Source: Thermoplasmata archaeon | Lineage (GTDB): Archaea > Thermoplasmatota > Thermoplasmata > Lutacidiplasmatales > UBA184 | Assembly: GCA_028864975.1 (NCBI GenBank) | Contig: JAGWLG010000011.1 | Span: 26,081 to 90,080 of the forward strand | DNA: 64,000 nucleotides | Direction of reading: 5' to 3' | Shown: piece after piece, positions 44,237 to 54,300 of the stretch | Layout: every line of letters begins with the position of its first letter | Numbering within the stretch: the stretch's first letter is position 1 | Position numbers and translations under genes: made by a program | Notes under the pieces: model-generated | Told to the model about the DNA's origin: nothing | Database searches by the model: none | The model's input: only the letters and a program-made list of their open reading frames with translations

Positions 44237-44905
44237 CTAGGCCTGTGTGATGGAGAGAACGATCTGGTCCTGCTGGACCCACGCCAAGGTCCCCCGCGCT
44301 CCCGTCCCGGCGATCTCCTCTGTGAGGACGATCGTCGCGGTCCCTCCGGGGGCGCCCAACGTGGTCGTGATCCGGGGACCGAACGCGCGGGCGGCCTGAA
44401 GCGGGTTCAGGGACGTCGAGAGCGGGGGAACGCTCGTGCTCTGCAAGTTCATCGTGTTGGTCGTGCATCCCGCGCCGGCCCTCGCCAGGCAGACCGCGAC
44501 CCGTCCCATGTTCGCGGTCCAAGAGTTCGAGCTGAGGCCGATCTCCCCCCGGGTCCCGCGAAGAGCGGTGAATCGCACGGGCTCGGCGAAAGTGAAGGCG
44601 GTCCCCCGACAGCCGCGAGGCAGGGTGATGGTGACCTGAGCGCGAGTGGAGGAGGGGTACACCGTGGTCGTGACCACCGCGGTCCCACATCGCAGACGGA
44701 CGTTGGCGGCGGCGCTGGAGAGCGGCACAGGGGTGGCCTGGCTTCCCCCGGAGCCGAGGTTGTCCTCGGCCACCGCCACATGGGCCACACTGTCGGGGAG
44801 GAGGAGCAGGACGAGGAGGAACAGGGCACCCGCTCCCGCCCACGGTGCCCACTTCCCTCGGGGCCCGGTCTCTCTCCACGACCCGACGCGCAAGGCTCCG
44901 CCCAT
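44237..44905 (-). CDS. Secreted or N-terminally anchored small protein
   Basis: A 222-residue protein with one N-terminal hydrophobic helix (about 20-42, 'AGAGALFLLVLLLLPDSVAHVAVA') after a basic stretch, then a beta-rich, Thr/Ser-rich exported part with four cysteines (73, 101, 139, 146 by my count). It starts 15 bases after the stop of the upstream paralogous secreted-protein gene, with GGAGG about 20 bases before the ATG, so the two form an operon. Not recognised; extracellular location is inferred from the hydrophobic N-terminus. Confidence 0.6.
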   Translation of the reverse strand: MGGALRVGSWRETGPRGKWAPWAGAGALFLLVLLLLPDSVAHVAVAEDNLGSGGSQATPVPLSSAAANVRLRCGTAVVTTTVYPSSTRAQVTITLPRGCRGTAFTFAEPVRFTALRGTRGEIGLSSNSWTANMGRVAVCLARAGAGCTTNTMNLQSTSVPPLSTSLNPLQAARAFGPRITTTLGAPGGTATIVLTEEIAGTGARGTLAWVQQDQIVLSITQA

Positions 44906-44920
44906 CTCGCTTCGACCCTC

Positions 44921-45673
44921 CTACGCCACCGCCAACACCGTGATGGTAGCGGGGGTTGTCGTCGAGGCCCCGGTGTTCGTGACCGCCAGTAGGAAGGAGA
45001 AGTAGAGGACCGTGACCCCCGCGCCCGTCCCCGACGCCACGATGATGCTCGCGCCGGAGCCGACGGCCGTGATGGGCAGGTTCACCTGGGTCCCCGCGCA
45101 GGTGGGCGCGTAGATCGCCCAGGGGTTCCCGTTGCCGTCGATCCCGCTCGCCAGAGCGGGACCCGTGTCCGCGACCCCCGTGGGGGCCGCGGTGCAGTAG
45201 GACACGTAGGCCGCGTTGACCCCCGTCGCGACGAGCGCGGAGCTGACGGCCACGTTCAGGGTCCAGGCGACCGTGGTTGCGACCACGGTCTGGAACGCGA
45301 GCGTGTCGAGCGTGTAGGTCGAGGCGGCGCCGTCCGCGCCATTGACGGCCACGGTCACGGAGGTCTGGGCGGCGTTCGCGTACGTGTCGAGCTGGAAGCC
45401 CTGGGCGCTCGCTGTGGCGTAGTTGGCCCCATTGACGAACTTGAAGGGGCTTCCGGCCGACCCCACCGACCCGAAGGCACGGTAGGCGAGGATCACATCC
45501 GCCGCGACCACGCCCGCCCCCACGGACAGGCCTACCAGGGAGGCGACCGCGATCCACGCCGCGGGCGACCACCGTGCTGTCCGACGTCGGGACCCCCCCG
45601 AAGAGCGGGGCGCCCGGGTGATGCGGATCGGTCCCAGGTCCACATGCCAAGAAGCGCTCCCCCCAGATATCAC
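44921..45673 (-). CDS. Secreted protein of a local paralogous family ('ADVILxY' type), member A
   Basis: A 250-residue protein: a basic cytoplasmic N-terminus with 'IRITRAP', one hydrophobic segment (about 38-60), then 'AADVILAYRAFGSVGSAGSPFKF' and 'VNGANYATAS', followed by a Thr/Ala/Val-rich beta domain. The same segment order occurs in the genes at 55697 and 56700, so the three are paralogues. Extracellular, pilin- or matrix-like use is an inference. The GTG start at 45673 has a TATA-like GGTATAAC-type box about 30 bases upstream. It is cotranscribed with the gene at 44905. Confidence 0.65.
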   Translation of the reverse strand: MISGGSASWHVDLGPIRITRAPRSSGGSRRRTARWSPAAWIAVASLVGLSVGAGVVAADVILAYRAFGSVGSAGSPFKFVNGANYATASAQGFQLDTYANAAQTSVTVAVNGADGAASTYTLDTLAFQTVVATTVAWTLNVAVSSALVATGVNAAYVSYCTAAPTGVADTGPALASGIDGNGNPWAIYAPTCAGTQVNLPITAVGSGASIIVASGTGAGVTVLYFSFLLAVTNTGASTTTPATITVLAVA

Positions 45674-45698
45674 ACTTTAGCCACGCCGGCTCGGGGGG

Positions 45699-45707
45699 GT
45701 TATACGG
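45699..45707 (-). promoter_or_regulatory. TATA-like box for the secreted-protein operon
   Basis: On the minus strand this reads CCGTATAAC, centred about 30 bases before the GTG at 45673. It supports GTG as the true, leaderless start. Confidence 0.5.
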
Positions 45708-45834
45708 GTACGCATGAACCTGTATTGACTCGGGTTTCGGGCCCAAGGGGCCCGCCCTTCCGTCACGGGGGGAACGACCGAGGAATCCTTGAGGAGGCTT
45801 GTCCTCGCCTGGAAGGAGGGACCGCGCGCAAACC

Positions 45835-48810
45835 ATGGACGGCGAACGGGGGGGTACAGCCCACCTTATCGGACGGGAGGAGGAGCTGGGGAGGCTGCGG
45901 AACGGCCTCGAACGGGCGGACCACGGCCAGGGCGGAGCCTGGCTCTTGCTGGGACCGGGGGGGATCGGCAAGACCCAGGTCCTCCGGTGGCTCGAGGAGG
46001 AGGCCCGTGCCCGGGGGTTCGAGGTCCGCTGGGGCTACGCCCTCAAGGATGAGATCTCGCCGTTCTTCGCGTTCCAGCAGGCCTTCCGCCGCCCGGCCAA
46101 CGAGGAGTGGGATGCGTTCGCCTCTCCCGAGGGTGGATCGGCCCCCCTTCCCGAGGCCCTCGCGCCGCTCGTGATCCTGGAGGAAGGGGCGGACCGGCGA
46201 TGGCCCTCGATGCTCACCACCCTGGCCCGTTCCCGACCGCTCCTGCTCTTCACCCGTCGGCAGGCACCTCGGCCGTTCCTTCCCGGGGGGACCCAGGGAG
46301 TAGGGGCGGTCATCCTCTCGCGCGTCGAAGGCGTGGACCACCTGCCTCCGACGTCCCTGGACCTGATCGCCGAACGAGCGGAGGAGCACTTGCTCAGGCA
46401 TCCCGGCGGGGCGGTTGCGTTCGAGAACCTGGAGTTCCTCTGCAGCCAGAACCCCGTGCGCTCCGTCCTCCAGTTGCTCCAGTACGTCCGCGACACCGCG
46501 CTTGCCCATCGAGGCACGGTCCTCGTGAGCTTGCGACCGGGGGCGTTCCATCCCCGCGACCTTGCTCTCCTCGAGACGGACGCGCAGGTCCTTCGCGCTC
46601 CCCCTCCGAACGTTCCGGGCTCCTCGTCTCGGACCGCGGGGCAAGTCTCCACCCCCGCGGTCACGATGTTGGGCTATCTCAGCATCCTCGAGGAGGCGGG
46701 ACGACGGGCGGCTCAGCTCCTGATCGTGGACGACCTGCACTGGGCCGACGCGCTCTCCGGTCTCGCCTTCCAGTTCCTGGGACGGAACACATCGGACCTT
46801 CGGCTGATGCTGGTCGGGGCGGCCCGGGAGGAGGATCTCCCGGTCGGGAGTGACGACGGAGGCCCCTCCCTCATCTCGCGGTTTGACGCCCTGGAGAGAG
46901 AGGGACGACTCCAGCGGGTCGCGCTCCGCCCCTTCGGGCCGTCGGAGGTTCGTGAGCTCTCGCGGCAGCTCATCGGGAGCTCCCCGGCCCCGCCTTCGGA
47001 CGAGGCCGTCGCGGCCCTGCTCAAGCGGACGGAAGGGAACCCCTACTTCCTTCGGGAGATCCTTCTCCAGTGGCAGGAGGAAGGTCAGCTCCATCGCCTG
47101 GGCCCGACCGAAGTGCCGGAACTGACGGGGGAGACCGGCCGCGTCGCCGCGGCCAACGCGGTCCCGCCGTCCATCCGTAGGTTCGTCCTCCACAGACTTT
47201 CGCGCCTCTCGAAGGAGCAACGTGCTTGGTTGGACGCGGCCGCGGTCGCGGGCAGCGAGTTCGAGGTGGCTCCCCTGCCCGCGGCGCTCGGCCTCTCGCT
47301 GGAGCGGACCCTTGCGATCGCCGAGGAGCTCTCGTTCCAATATCGTCTCATCGAGCCTGCCACCGGGACCGCCGAGGAGGGATGGTCGTTCGCCCATCCG
47401 ATGGTCTGGGAGGCGGTGATCGAGACCCTCGTCCCATCGCACCGACGGGCCTATGCCCTCTCGCTCCTCGGATGGTGGGAGATCCACCGGTCCGGGGACC
47501 TCGGCGCCCTCGCGCGACTGGGCCACGACACCGGGGAGGTCCCGCGAGCCCTTCCTTGGGTCCGCAAGGCGCTGAAGGATGCGGCCGAGCGGCTGGCCCC
47601 CGAGGCGACGTTGACCTACCTCGCGTGGGAGCACGAGCTCACCAGGTCCGCCGGCCGCCGCCCCATGCCCTCGGAACTTGAGGACGAGACCGAGGACATC
47701 GGCCGCGCTTCGAACGCAGGGGGTGGGCGAAGCGCCATGAACGCCCTCAGGGGCCTCCTTGCCGAGGAACTGGGTCCGTCGCTACGCTGGAGGGTCCGCA
47801 CCCAGCTCGCCATGGGCCTGGCACGTTTGGACCGCAGGGAGCATGTGGCCATGTTGGAGACCCTCCAGCAGGAGATCGAGCGCGGTGGGGACGACGTTCC
47901 CGGGTTCGCGCGGCACCGCGTCCAGATCATGCGCGCCGACCTGGCGTTCGATCTGCAGAAGTTCGAGGAGGCCTCCGCCCTCTACCGCTTGGCCGTGGAG
48001 GCCCCCCCGTCGGACCTCCCGCCTCTCTTGCGGGTGGGAGCGTTCCGGAACTTGATCATGTGCGAGCAGGCCCTGGGGCGGGGCGACCATGTGCCGGGTT
48101 GGCTCTCCCGGGCGGAGCCGTATGTCAGGGACGACCCCCGGGCCGCCTCTCCTCTCAGGAACGCGGAGGCGTATTGCCGCTTCGTGGCGGGCGACATGCA
48201 AGCTGCCGTCCGGCTTAGCCTGGAGGCGGCGAAGATCGAGCGAGAGCAAGGGTTCCTCAGTGCCGCGGTGACCGACGAGTACAATGCCGCCAACATCCTC
48301 ATGGACCTGGACGAAAGGGAGGAGGCCGAGCGGCTCGCCAAGGGGATCTTCGAGGTGGGGAGGAAGTTCGACATCGCGCGCACACGCTACCTCGGTGCGC
48401 TGCTCTTGGCTCAGCTCTCTTCCCGCGCGGGCGACCATTCCGCCGCTCTCCGCTGGGCCGCCCGGGCGAGGGCGGAGGCGGCAGAGACCCAGATCACCGG
48501 CGACGTCCGGGAAGGGCGCATTGTGGAAGCCGTGGTGATAGGACGGTCAGGTGACCTCCCCCGCGCCATCTCCGCCTTCGACGAGCTTGACCGTGAGGGG
48601 GCCTTCACCGGGGCGCCGCAGGCGGAGTCCTCCCTGCCGGACCTTTGCGACTTCCTGGAGCGAAACGGAGACCTGCCGCGGGCCCTCGAGATCGCCCGAC
48701 GCGTCCAGGCCGCCGCAGAGGCCCTCCATAATGCTCCCTCCTCCCAGAAGGCCCGCATGAGGGTGGATCGCCTGGTCGAGCAGATCGGAACACCGGGTCC
48801 CCCCTCTTGA
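45835..48810 (+). CDS. Large STAND/AAA_16-type ATPase with an inserted DUF835-like domain and TPR tail
   Basis: About 991 residues. 'LIGREEELGRLR' opens an AAA_16/STAND NTPase, with Walker A LLGPGGIGKTQ near 38-48. The segment of about 125 residues that follows (near 128-253) has DUF835 features: 'PLLLFTRRQAP', 'GAVILSRVEG', 'GGAVAFENLEFLCSQN', 'TVLVSLRPGAFHPRDLALLE'. Walker B LLIVDDLHWAD follows near 296, then helical and TPR-like repeats to the end. A regulator or scaffold role is inferred. The ATG at 45835 follows GGAAGGAGG; a TTG 12 codons earlier is possible. The paralogue at 60509 has a helix-turn-helix and lacks the insertion. Confidence 0.78.
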   Translation: MDGERGGTAHLIGREEELGRLRNGLERADHGQGGAWLLLGPGGIGKTQVLRWLEEEARARGFEVRWGYALKDEISPFFAFQQAFRRPANEEWDAFASPEGGSAPLPEALAPLVILEEGADRRWPSMLTTLARSRPLLLFTRRQAPRPFLPGGTQGVGAVILSRVEGVDHLPPTSLDLIAERAEEHLLRHPGGAVAFENLEFLCSQNPVRSVLQLLQYVRDTALAHRGTVLVSLRPGAFHPRDLALLETDAQVLRAPPPNVPGSSSRTAGQVSTPAVTMLGYLSILEEAGRRAAQLLIVDDLHWADALSGLAFQFLGRNTSDLRLMLVGAAREEDLPVGSDDGGPSLISRFDALEREGRLQRVALRPFGPSEVRELSRQLIGSSPAPPSDEAVAALLKRTEGNPYFLREILLQWQEEGQLHRLGPTEVPELTGETGRVAAANAVPPSIRRFVLHRLSRLSKEQRAWLDAAAVAGSEFEVAPLPAALGLSLERTLAIAEELSFQYRLIEPATGTAEEGWSFAHPMVWEAVIETLVPSHRRAYALSLLGWWEIHRSGDLGALARLGHDTGEVPRALPWVRKALKDAAERLAPEATLTYLAWEHELTRSAGRRPMPSELEDETEDIGRASNAGGGRSAMNALRGLLAEELGPSLRWRVRTQLAMGLARLDRREHVAMLETLQQEIERGGDDVPGFARHRVQIMRADLAFDLQKFEEASALYRLAVEAPPSDLPPLLRVGAFRNLIMCEQALGRGDHVPGWLSRAEPYVRDDPRAASPLRNAEAYCRFVAGDMQAAVRLSLEAAKIEREQGFLSAAVTDEYNAANILMDLDEREEAERLAKGIFEVGRKFDIARTRYLGALLLAQLSSRAGDHSAALRWAARARAEAAETQITGDVREGRIVEAVVIGRSGDLPRAISAFDELDREGAFTGAPQAESSLPDLCDFLERNGDLPRALEIARRVQAAAEALHNAPSSQKARMRVDRLVEQIGTPGPPS

Positions 48811-48979
48811 AGGGCCACCTGGCCCCGACGTGGCGGCGCGCGAATGGCGGAACGCCCTGGAGGGCTCCGCGGCCAAGGGAGATCCCTGCGCGAGGTGCTT
48901 GGGATCGAAGCACCTTCGGAGAAGGGAGACCCAGGGATTGATTACCTGGGTCGCGTTGGCCCACGCACGGGTGACCGAC

Positions 48980-49183
48980 ATGGTCCAACGCATCACCGAG
49001 GTCGTAGGGATCTCGAAGAAGAGCTTCGCCGACGCCGCATCGAACGCCATCGAGACCGCTTCCAAGACGGTCCGTGGGATCAAGTGGTTCCGCGTATCCG
49101 AGATGGAAGGCCGCTGCGAGAACGGCAAGGTCGTGGAGTACCACGCTAGCCTGAGGATCTACTTCGAGTACGAAGGAAAATAG
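48980..49183 (+). CDS. Dodecin (flavin-binding storage protein)
   Basis: A 67-residue dodecin. Dodecins form hollow 12-mers that bind FMN, FAD or riboflavin and protect the cell from free flavin. The sequence fits the small beta-alpha-beta-beta fold: 'VQRITEVVGISKKSFADAA', 'RGIKWFRVSEM' with the flavin-stacking Trp, and 'EYHASLRIYFEYEGK'. The frame is open upstream, but the ATG at 48980 (or the GTG nine bases earlier) matches the family length. It is convergent with the nucleotidyltransferase gene, overlapping its end by about 25 bases. Confidence 0.9.
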   Translation: MVQRITEVVGISKKSFADAASNAIETASKTVRGIKWFRVSEMEGRCENGKVVEYHASLRIYFEYEGK

Positions 49184-49977
49184 CGGCGAAGGGCCGGGGG
49201 CACGCAGCCCCCCTTTTCACCTGATGCGAGCCGCTCCAAGGGCCTCCCTCGTTTCGGGCCGTTGCGGCCCACCACACCGCTCTGGCGGTTCGTGGTGCGG
49301 CTCTTTGGTTGTAGTGCGCCGGGGGCCGCGGTAGATGTCGAGCGATCGACCTCACGTAGCGCGCCCGCCGGCTTCGTTCGCGCGTCCGTACCCTTCTCCT
49401 CCGGGCGCAGGAGCCCTGCGCGCTCGGCCTCTTCTCGGACCCGCTCGATCCGTTCGGCCACCCGGGGCCCGACCCCGAAGCGGGAGGCGAGGCGCTTGAC
49501 CTGCGTCATGAGTCCCCAAGGTGCGCCGGCGCGAAGGTCGCGCAGGACCTTCTGGACCTGGACCAACCAGGCCTCCCCCTCGATGGACAGGCGCATGTAC
49601 CAGACCACGGGGACCGTAGCCATCCTCCCCTCCGGGGCTTCCTTCGAACCGTACCTCACCACGTGATCGAAGAACTCGTCCCCCGTTAGAGTCCCGCTGA
49701 ACGCGCTTGGATTCAGCAGATCGAACCGGACCAGCGTCGGACCGACCACGAAGTGCCCCCCCGCCATCTCACCGGATTCGCGGGTCATGGACTCAATAGA
49801 GGGGTCGTGGTCCAAGGCCTCGACGGCTCGGTCGTAGTCGCGGGCCACCATCAGCACATCCACGTCCCGTGACTCGGAGGGATAGACGGTGAGGACGGCC
49901 GCCCCCCCGACAACGACGAAGCGGACCCCGTTCCGCGAGAGCATCCGAGCGAACGCTCGCACGTGCTCTCGGTTCAT
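49159..49977 (-). CDS. AbiEii-like nucleotidyltransferase
   Basis: A 272-residue protein with a polymerase-beta-like nucleotidyltransferase core: 'FVVVGGAAVLTVYPSESRDVDVLMV' gives the GG motif (24-25) and acidic residues D38 and D40, with another acidic strand 'VRFDLLNP'. This resembles AbiEii/MNT-type toxins and antitoxins. After about residue 185 the chain becomes a basic low-complexity extension. It overlaps the upstream gene by four bases (ATGA-type). A type IV toxin-antitoxin-like module is likely. The open frame reaches 50316, but the ATG at 49977 matches the motif spacing. Confidence 0.75.
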   Translation of the reverse strand: MNREHVRAFARMLSRNGVRFVVVGGAAVLTVYPSESRDVDVLMVARDYDRAVEALDHDPSIESMTRESGEMAGGHFVVGPTLVRFDLLNPSAFSGTLTGDEFFDHVVRYGSKEAPEGRMATVPVVWYMRLSIEGEAWLVQVQKVLRDLRAGAPWGLMTQVKRLASRFGVGPRVAERIERVREEAERAGLLRPEEKGTDARTKPAGALREVDRSTSTAAPGALQPKSRTTNRQSGVVGRNGPKRGRPLERLASGEKGGCVPPALRRYFPSYSK

Positions 49978-50537
49978 AGCCGCCCACCGACCCAGGCATT
50001 GCGGTCTTGGAGCTCCAAACTCGAGCGAGGGAGGCTCTCGCCCACCCGCGGCAGTCCCGGGACGAGTTCCTGAAGACCGACGAGCGTCGCGCTCCTCTCC
50101 TGGTCCTCTTGCAGGATGCGCTTGAGGAGACGATCCGGATGGAGGAACTTCCGGTGGCGCATGGCCAGGGCGCGGGCCAGGAGGGGCTCTCGCATGAGGA
50201 GCACGACTACCAGGTCCTCCAGGGTGGGCCTTCTGGCCGCCTCCTCCGACCGCAGAGCGAGGACAGGGAAGCTGGTCCCGACGAGCCCCACGAGCCCCTT
50301 CGCCACCACGAGCCACGTCCCCCCGGAGCGAGGAAAGCCCCAGGCGGCCGTCACCTCCGGCGGGATCGCATGGACGGGAAGCCCGGCCCGACCGGCCTCC
50401 CTCGCGTCCTCGATGGTCCGTATGCGCAACCGGAAGGTCCGGTGCGGACGATGGGCAGGACGCCGCTCTGGTAGGACGAGGGCTCGCGGAACGTGCCGGT
50501 CCTTTGGCGAGTGGACGAGCGTCGTCGCTAGCCGCAC
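49974..50537 (-). CDS. Partner of the AbiEii-like gene, possible AbiEi-like regulator
   Basis: A 187-residue protein, not recognised with certainty. It has an N-terminal basic strand region ('RTFRLRIRTIEDAREAGRAG'), a hydrophobic middle 'GTWLVVAKGLVGLVGTSFPVLALRSEEAARRPTLEDLVVVLLMREPL', and a helical end. No winged helix is obvious by eye. The case for a toxin-antitoxin partner is the four-base overlap with the nucleotidyltransferase gene and the promoter palindrome 21 bases before its GTG start. The start GTG at 50537 is supported by that promoter. Confidence 0.55.
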   Translation of the reverse strand: MRLATTLVHSPKDRHVPRALVLPERRPAHRPHRTFRLRIRTIEDAREAGRAGLPVHAIPPEVTAAWGFPRSGGTWLVVAKGLVGLVGTSFPVLALRSEEAARRPTLEDLVVVLLMREPLLARALAMRHRKFLHPDRLLKRILQEDQERSATLVGLQELVPGLPRVGESLPRSSLELQDRNAWVGGRL

Positions 50538-50557
50538 GTTAGTTAAGAAGTCACGTT

Positions 50558-50569
50558 AGTATTAATACT
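50558..50569. promoter_or_regulatory. Perfect palindrome AGTATTAATACT at the promoter of the AbiE-like pair
   Basis: A 12-base perfect palindrome centred 26-27 bases before the GTG at 50537, exactly where a TATA box of a leaderless transcript should be. It can act at once as TATA element and as operator. AT-rich DNA of 20-30 bases surrounds it in GC-rich surroundings. Confidence 0.55.
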
Positions 50570-50734
50570 TCAGTGAACGGAAATGTCAATCATCCGTGGG
50601 CGACCTGGTGGGACGGACAGACAACGGGAAGGCTGTTGCGTAGCACCCGGTCCCGCGGAACGACTTCGGCTGCGAAGGGCCGAAGCAGGGGCCAATCGAG
50701 CGGGGCTCGCTGCCGCCGATCGCTTCCGAGCGCC

Positions 50735-51166
50735 CTACTTCGGGTTCGGCTCGCTCGGGTGGTTCCACTCCTCGAGCGGGTCGTGGTAGGTCCCCGCCGC
50801 CCTCGCGAAGCCCTTCTGGGCCCCCTTCTTGGCGGCCTTGATCCCGCGGGCGGTGTAGACGACGGGCGCCTCGGCCGCGATCTTCGCGCCGGACTTTACG
50901 GCGCGGCCCGCTTTCTTCAGGTCCTCCTCGACGTGCTTCGGGAAGTCCTTGAGCGACTTGTGGGCCTTGTAGCTCAGCCTTGCGAGCTTGAACTCGATCT
51001 CCTCGTGCAGGACCGAGTAGTCATGGCCGATCGTGTGGGGCAGACGGGCGATGTCCTTCTCGACGTCCTTGAACTCGATCTCGATGTCCTTCCCGATCCC
51101 GTGGGTCGCTTCTCGTAGCAGCTGTACGTGGGCTCGGAATCGTGGTGCATCATCCTCGGCGCTCAT
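50735..51166 (-). CDS. Helical charged protein of unknown function
   Basis: A 143-residue soluble, mostly helical protein ('IEIEFKDVEKDIARLPHTIGHDYSVLHEEIEFKLARLSY' and 'LKDFPKHVEEDLKKAGRAVKSGAKIAAE'), with a Lys/Arg-rich C-terminal helix ('ARGIKAAKKGAQKGFARAAG'). It has no recognisable domain or membrane segment. A TATA-like GCTTTTATGC on the minus strand (around 51196-51205) lies 34 bases before the ATG at 51166, leaving a short leader. It is divergent from the giant phosphoesterase gene. Confidence 0.6.
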   Translation of the reverse strand: MSAEDDAPRFRAHVQLLREATHGIGKDIEIEFKDVEKDIARLPHTIGHDYSVLHEEIEFKLARLSYKAHKSLKDFPKHVEEDLKKAGRAVKSGAKIAAEAPVVYTARGIKAAKKGAQKGFARAAGTYHDPLEEWNHPSEPNPK

Positions 51167-51330
51167 GGGGGCTCCAATCCGGCAACGTTCAGCAGCATAA
51201 AAGCGGGGGTCTGGACATGCAAGGCTCCGGGGGCGGATCTTCCCGCCCGGGGCGCCCCCTCGGCATCCCTATAGACGCTCTGGAAGGACGAAACGCTATA
51301 CCTGGCCCGCCCTCGGTAGGTCGGAGTTCG

Positions 51331-54300
51331 ATGAGTCCCCGACTCGCCTTCCGAGTGCCCCTGCTGCTGACGGTTCTTGGGATCACCGGCCTCATGGCGC
51401 TGCCGACGGGGGTGTTGGCCCCGGTGGGACCCCTCAGTACTGAGGCGTCGGGCGGCCCCAGGACGCCACATGCCACGCACGAGAACCCCTCCACACCTTC
51501 CTCCATCCGGACCGCGACGCCCATCCAGCACGTGATCGTCATCATCCAGGAGAACCACGGAACGGACAACTACTTCAACCAGTTCCCGGGCGCCTTTGGG
51601 CTCCCGCCCGGGGGCGTACCTCAGCCGGCCAACCAGTCGGGCATCCAGTACTACGGGAACCAGTACACTCTCGGCTGGAACTACAGCGGGAACCAGAGCT
51701 CCGGGGATCCCGCTCACGGCGTCGAGAACATCGACCGCAACATCGACAACGGGACGATGGACGGGTACATGTACACGGACAGCCAGACCTCGAACGGGAT
51801 CTACCCCTCCTACATCGTCCCCAACGAACTGGGCCTCGCGCAGGAGTACGGGTTCGCGGACCAGTACTTCCACGCCTACGCGGGCCCCACGCTGCCGAAC
51901 CGCTTCTACGACTACGCGATCACCTCGGGGTCGGTCCTGGACAACAGCGGCCCCTCCAATGGTTCGAACCTGGTCTACTTCAACAGCCTCCCCCAGGAGC
52001 TCCAGAGCTCGGGGGTCAGCTGGGCGTCCTTCGACGGGTCCTACAACTCGGGGAGCTCGGTCTATGCTTGCTGGATGGGCGTGGTGGGCTACTTCCCGCC
52101 CAATCCTTGCTGGTACTTTGACACGACGCTCTCCCAGTTGATGCCCATGCTTTACTTCAACTGGATCCAGAACGGCAGCCTCTCGGACCTCCAGCCCTGG
52201 AGCAACCTCTACTCCGACCTCTACACGAACAATCTTCCGTCGGTCTCCTGGTACACCCAGGACTACCTCAATGGGACCGAGCACCCGGGGACCATCGCGG
52301 GGTTCGGGGGGAACGTGACGAACGGCCAGGCGGGCCTTGACGGGGTGGTCCGTGCCGTGGAGAACTCCCCCTACTGGAACTCGACCGCCATCTTCCTCAC
52401 CTACGACGAAGGAGGAGGGTTCTTCGACCACGTGCCGCCCCCGAGCGTGACGGGGCTGGGGGATGGGATCCGCATCCCGCTCGTGGTCATCTCCCCCTGG
52501 GCGAAGGAGGGGTACGTCTCCCAGACCTACTACACCCCCTCCTCGCTGCTCCACTTCATCGAGTGGAACTGGAACCTCCCCGCACTGGGCTCCCTCGACG
52601 GGATCTCGAACCTCCCGCTCGATTTCTTCAACTTCAGCGCCCCGCAGCCGCGCCCACCCCTCCCCCAGAGCGACTGGGGATTGCCGAACGAGCTCACGGC
52701 CTTCCCGTGGCCCCAGCAGCCCCCCAGCGTCGGCCTGGGCGGAGGGAGCTACACGCCCGCCCTGATCTCCGGAGGGAATCTCTCTTGGGCAATCCCCACC
52801 CAGAACTCCCAGCTCGCAAGCCCGACAGCGACCTCCGATGGCACCCGACTTTACGTGGCCGGCATGGATGGCATCCTCAGGGCGCTCGACCCGTTCACAG
52901 GTCAAGAGCTCTGGAGCGATGCTCTGGGCACCGCGTCCCGCACCCCCACTGCGCTCCTGCCCGGGGACGGGGTCATCGCCACGACGCTTCGAGGGACGAT
53001 CGTGGCGTACTCCAGTTCGAACACCCTGCTCTGGAACCTGAGCGTGGGGGCCCCGATCTACAGCGGGCTCACGACCGTGCAAGGCACCTACTACGGGGCC
53101 ACGACGAACGGGTCCGTCTTCGCGGTGTCCGAGAACGGGACCCTGCTCTGGTGGCACCAGGTCACGAAGGACCGGGTCTACGCGCCGCTCGCGTACGACC
53201 CGAGCGACAGTCTCCTCATCCTGGGGACGGCGAACCCCTCGGGAGGCGACGTCATCGGGGTCGACCTGTCGGGAAGCGTTCACTGGACCTCCCCCGTCCC
53301 GGGCGGCATCTTCGGTGGCGGCGCCGTGGCGTCGGGGACCTACTACGCCACCACCACGTCGGGCGGGGTCTACCCCGTCGTCACCAGCTCGGGTGTCGTT
53401 GGTACTCCCGCGGCCTTGCCCGGCTCCTCTGTCACGGCGCCGCTGATCGACGGGTCCACGCTCATTGCTGGGAACGAGACCGGGTTCCTCCAGGCCTACG
53501 CTCTGCCGAGCCTGGCCACCTCGTGGAGCGCCTCCCTCTGGGGGGACATCGCCGGTACCCCCGCGGTGAGCGGCAACAACATCTGGGTGGGGACCGGAGC
53601 AGGCTATCTCTACGAGATCCCCGCCGCTGGCGGGACCCCGATCCAGGTGCTCCACAGCGGGACCTCGTTCTACCGGGGTCCCACCGTCGTCCCCGGGGGG
53701 CTCTACATCACGGCCGAGGACGGGGAGGTCTACGGGTGGGTCCATCCGGGATGGGTCGCGGGCACGGTCACGAACGTCTCCTCCGGGGCGCCCATCAGCG
53801 GAGCCTCGGTCCTCTTCACGACGCCACGGGGGCCGGTGACGGCCACGACGGGCGCGGGAGGCAACTTCAACGCCTCCCTCCCCGGGGGGAGCTATGCGTT
53901 CTTCTTGAACGTCAGTGGCTATCTGCCGAAGACCGGCAGCACGAGCGTCACCCCCTCCCAGACGACCACGCTGAACGTGGCGCTCACCCCCTCCGGCATC
54001 CACCCCGGCTTCGCCGACGTTCGACTCGCTCCTACCAACGCCATTCTTTCGGTGAACGGGACCGCGCAGCCGATCGCGGCCGGCGGGACCTATTCGCTCT
54101 CCCTGATCCCTGGCCCGTACGTGCTCGCGGCGACGGCGACGGGGTACAACCCTCAATCGACCACGATCGCGGTCCGCTCCTACCTGACCACGTTCTGGAA
54201 CGCGACGCTCCAGCCGGTCGGAGGCGCCCATCCCGGATGGGCGGCAGGCGTGATCACGAACAGCAGCACCGGCGCTCCGCTCTCCGCGGTCAATGTGCTG

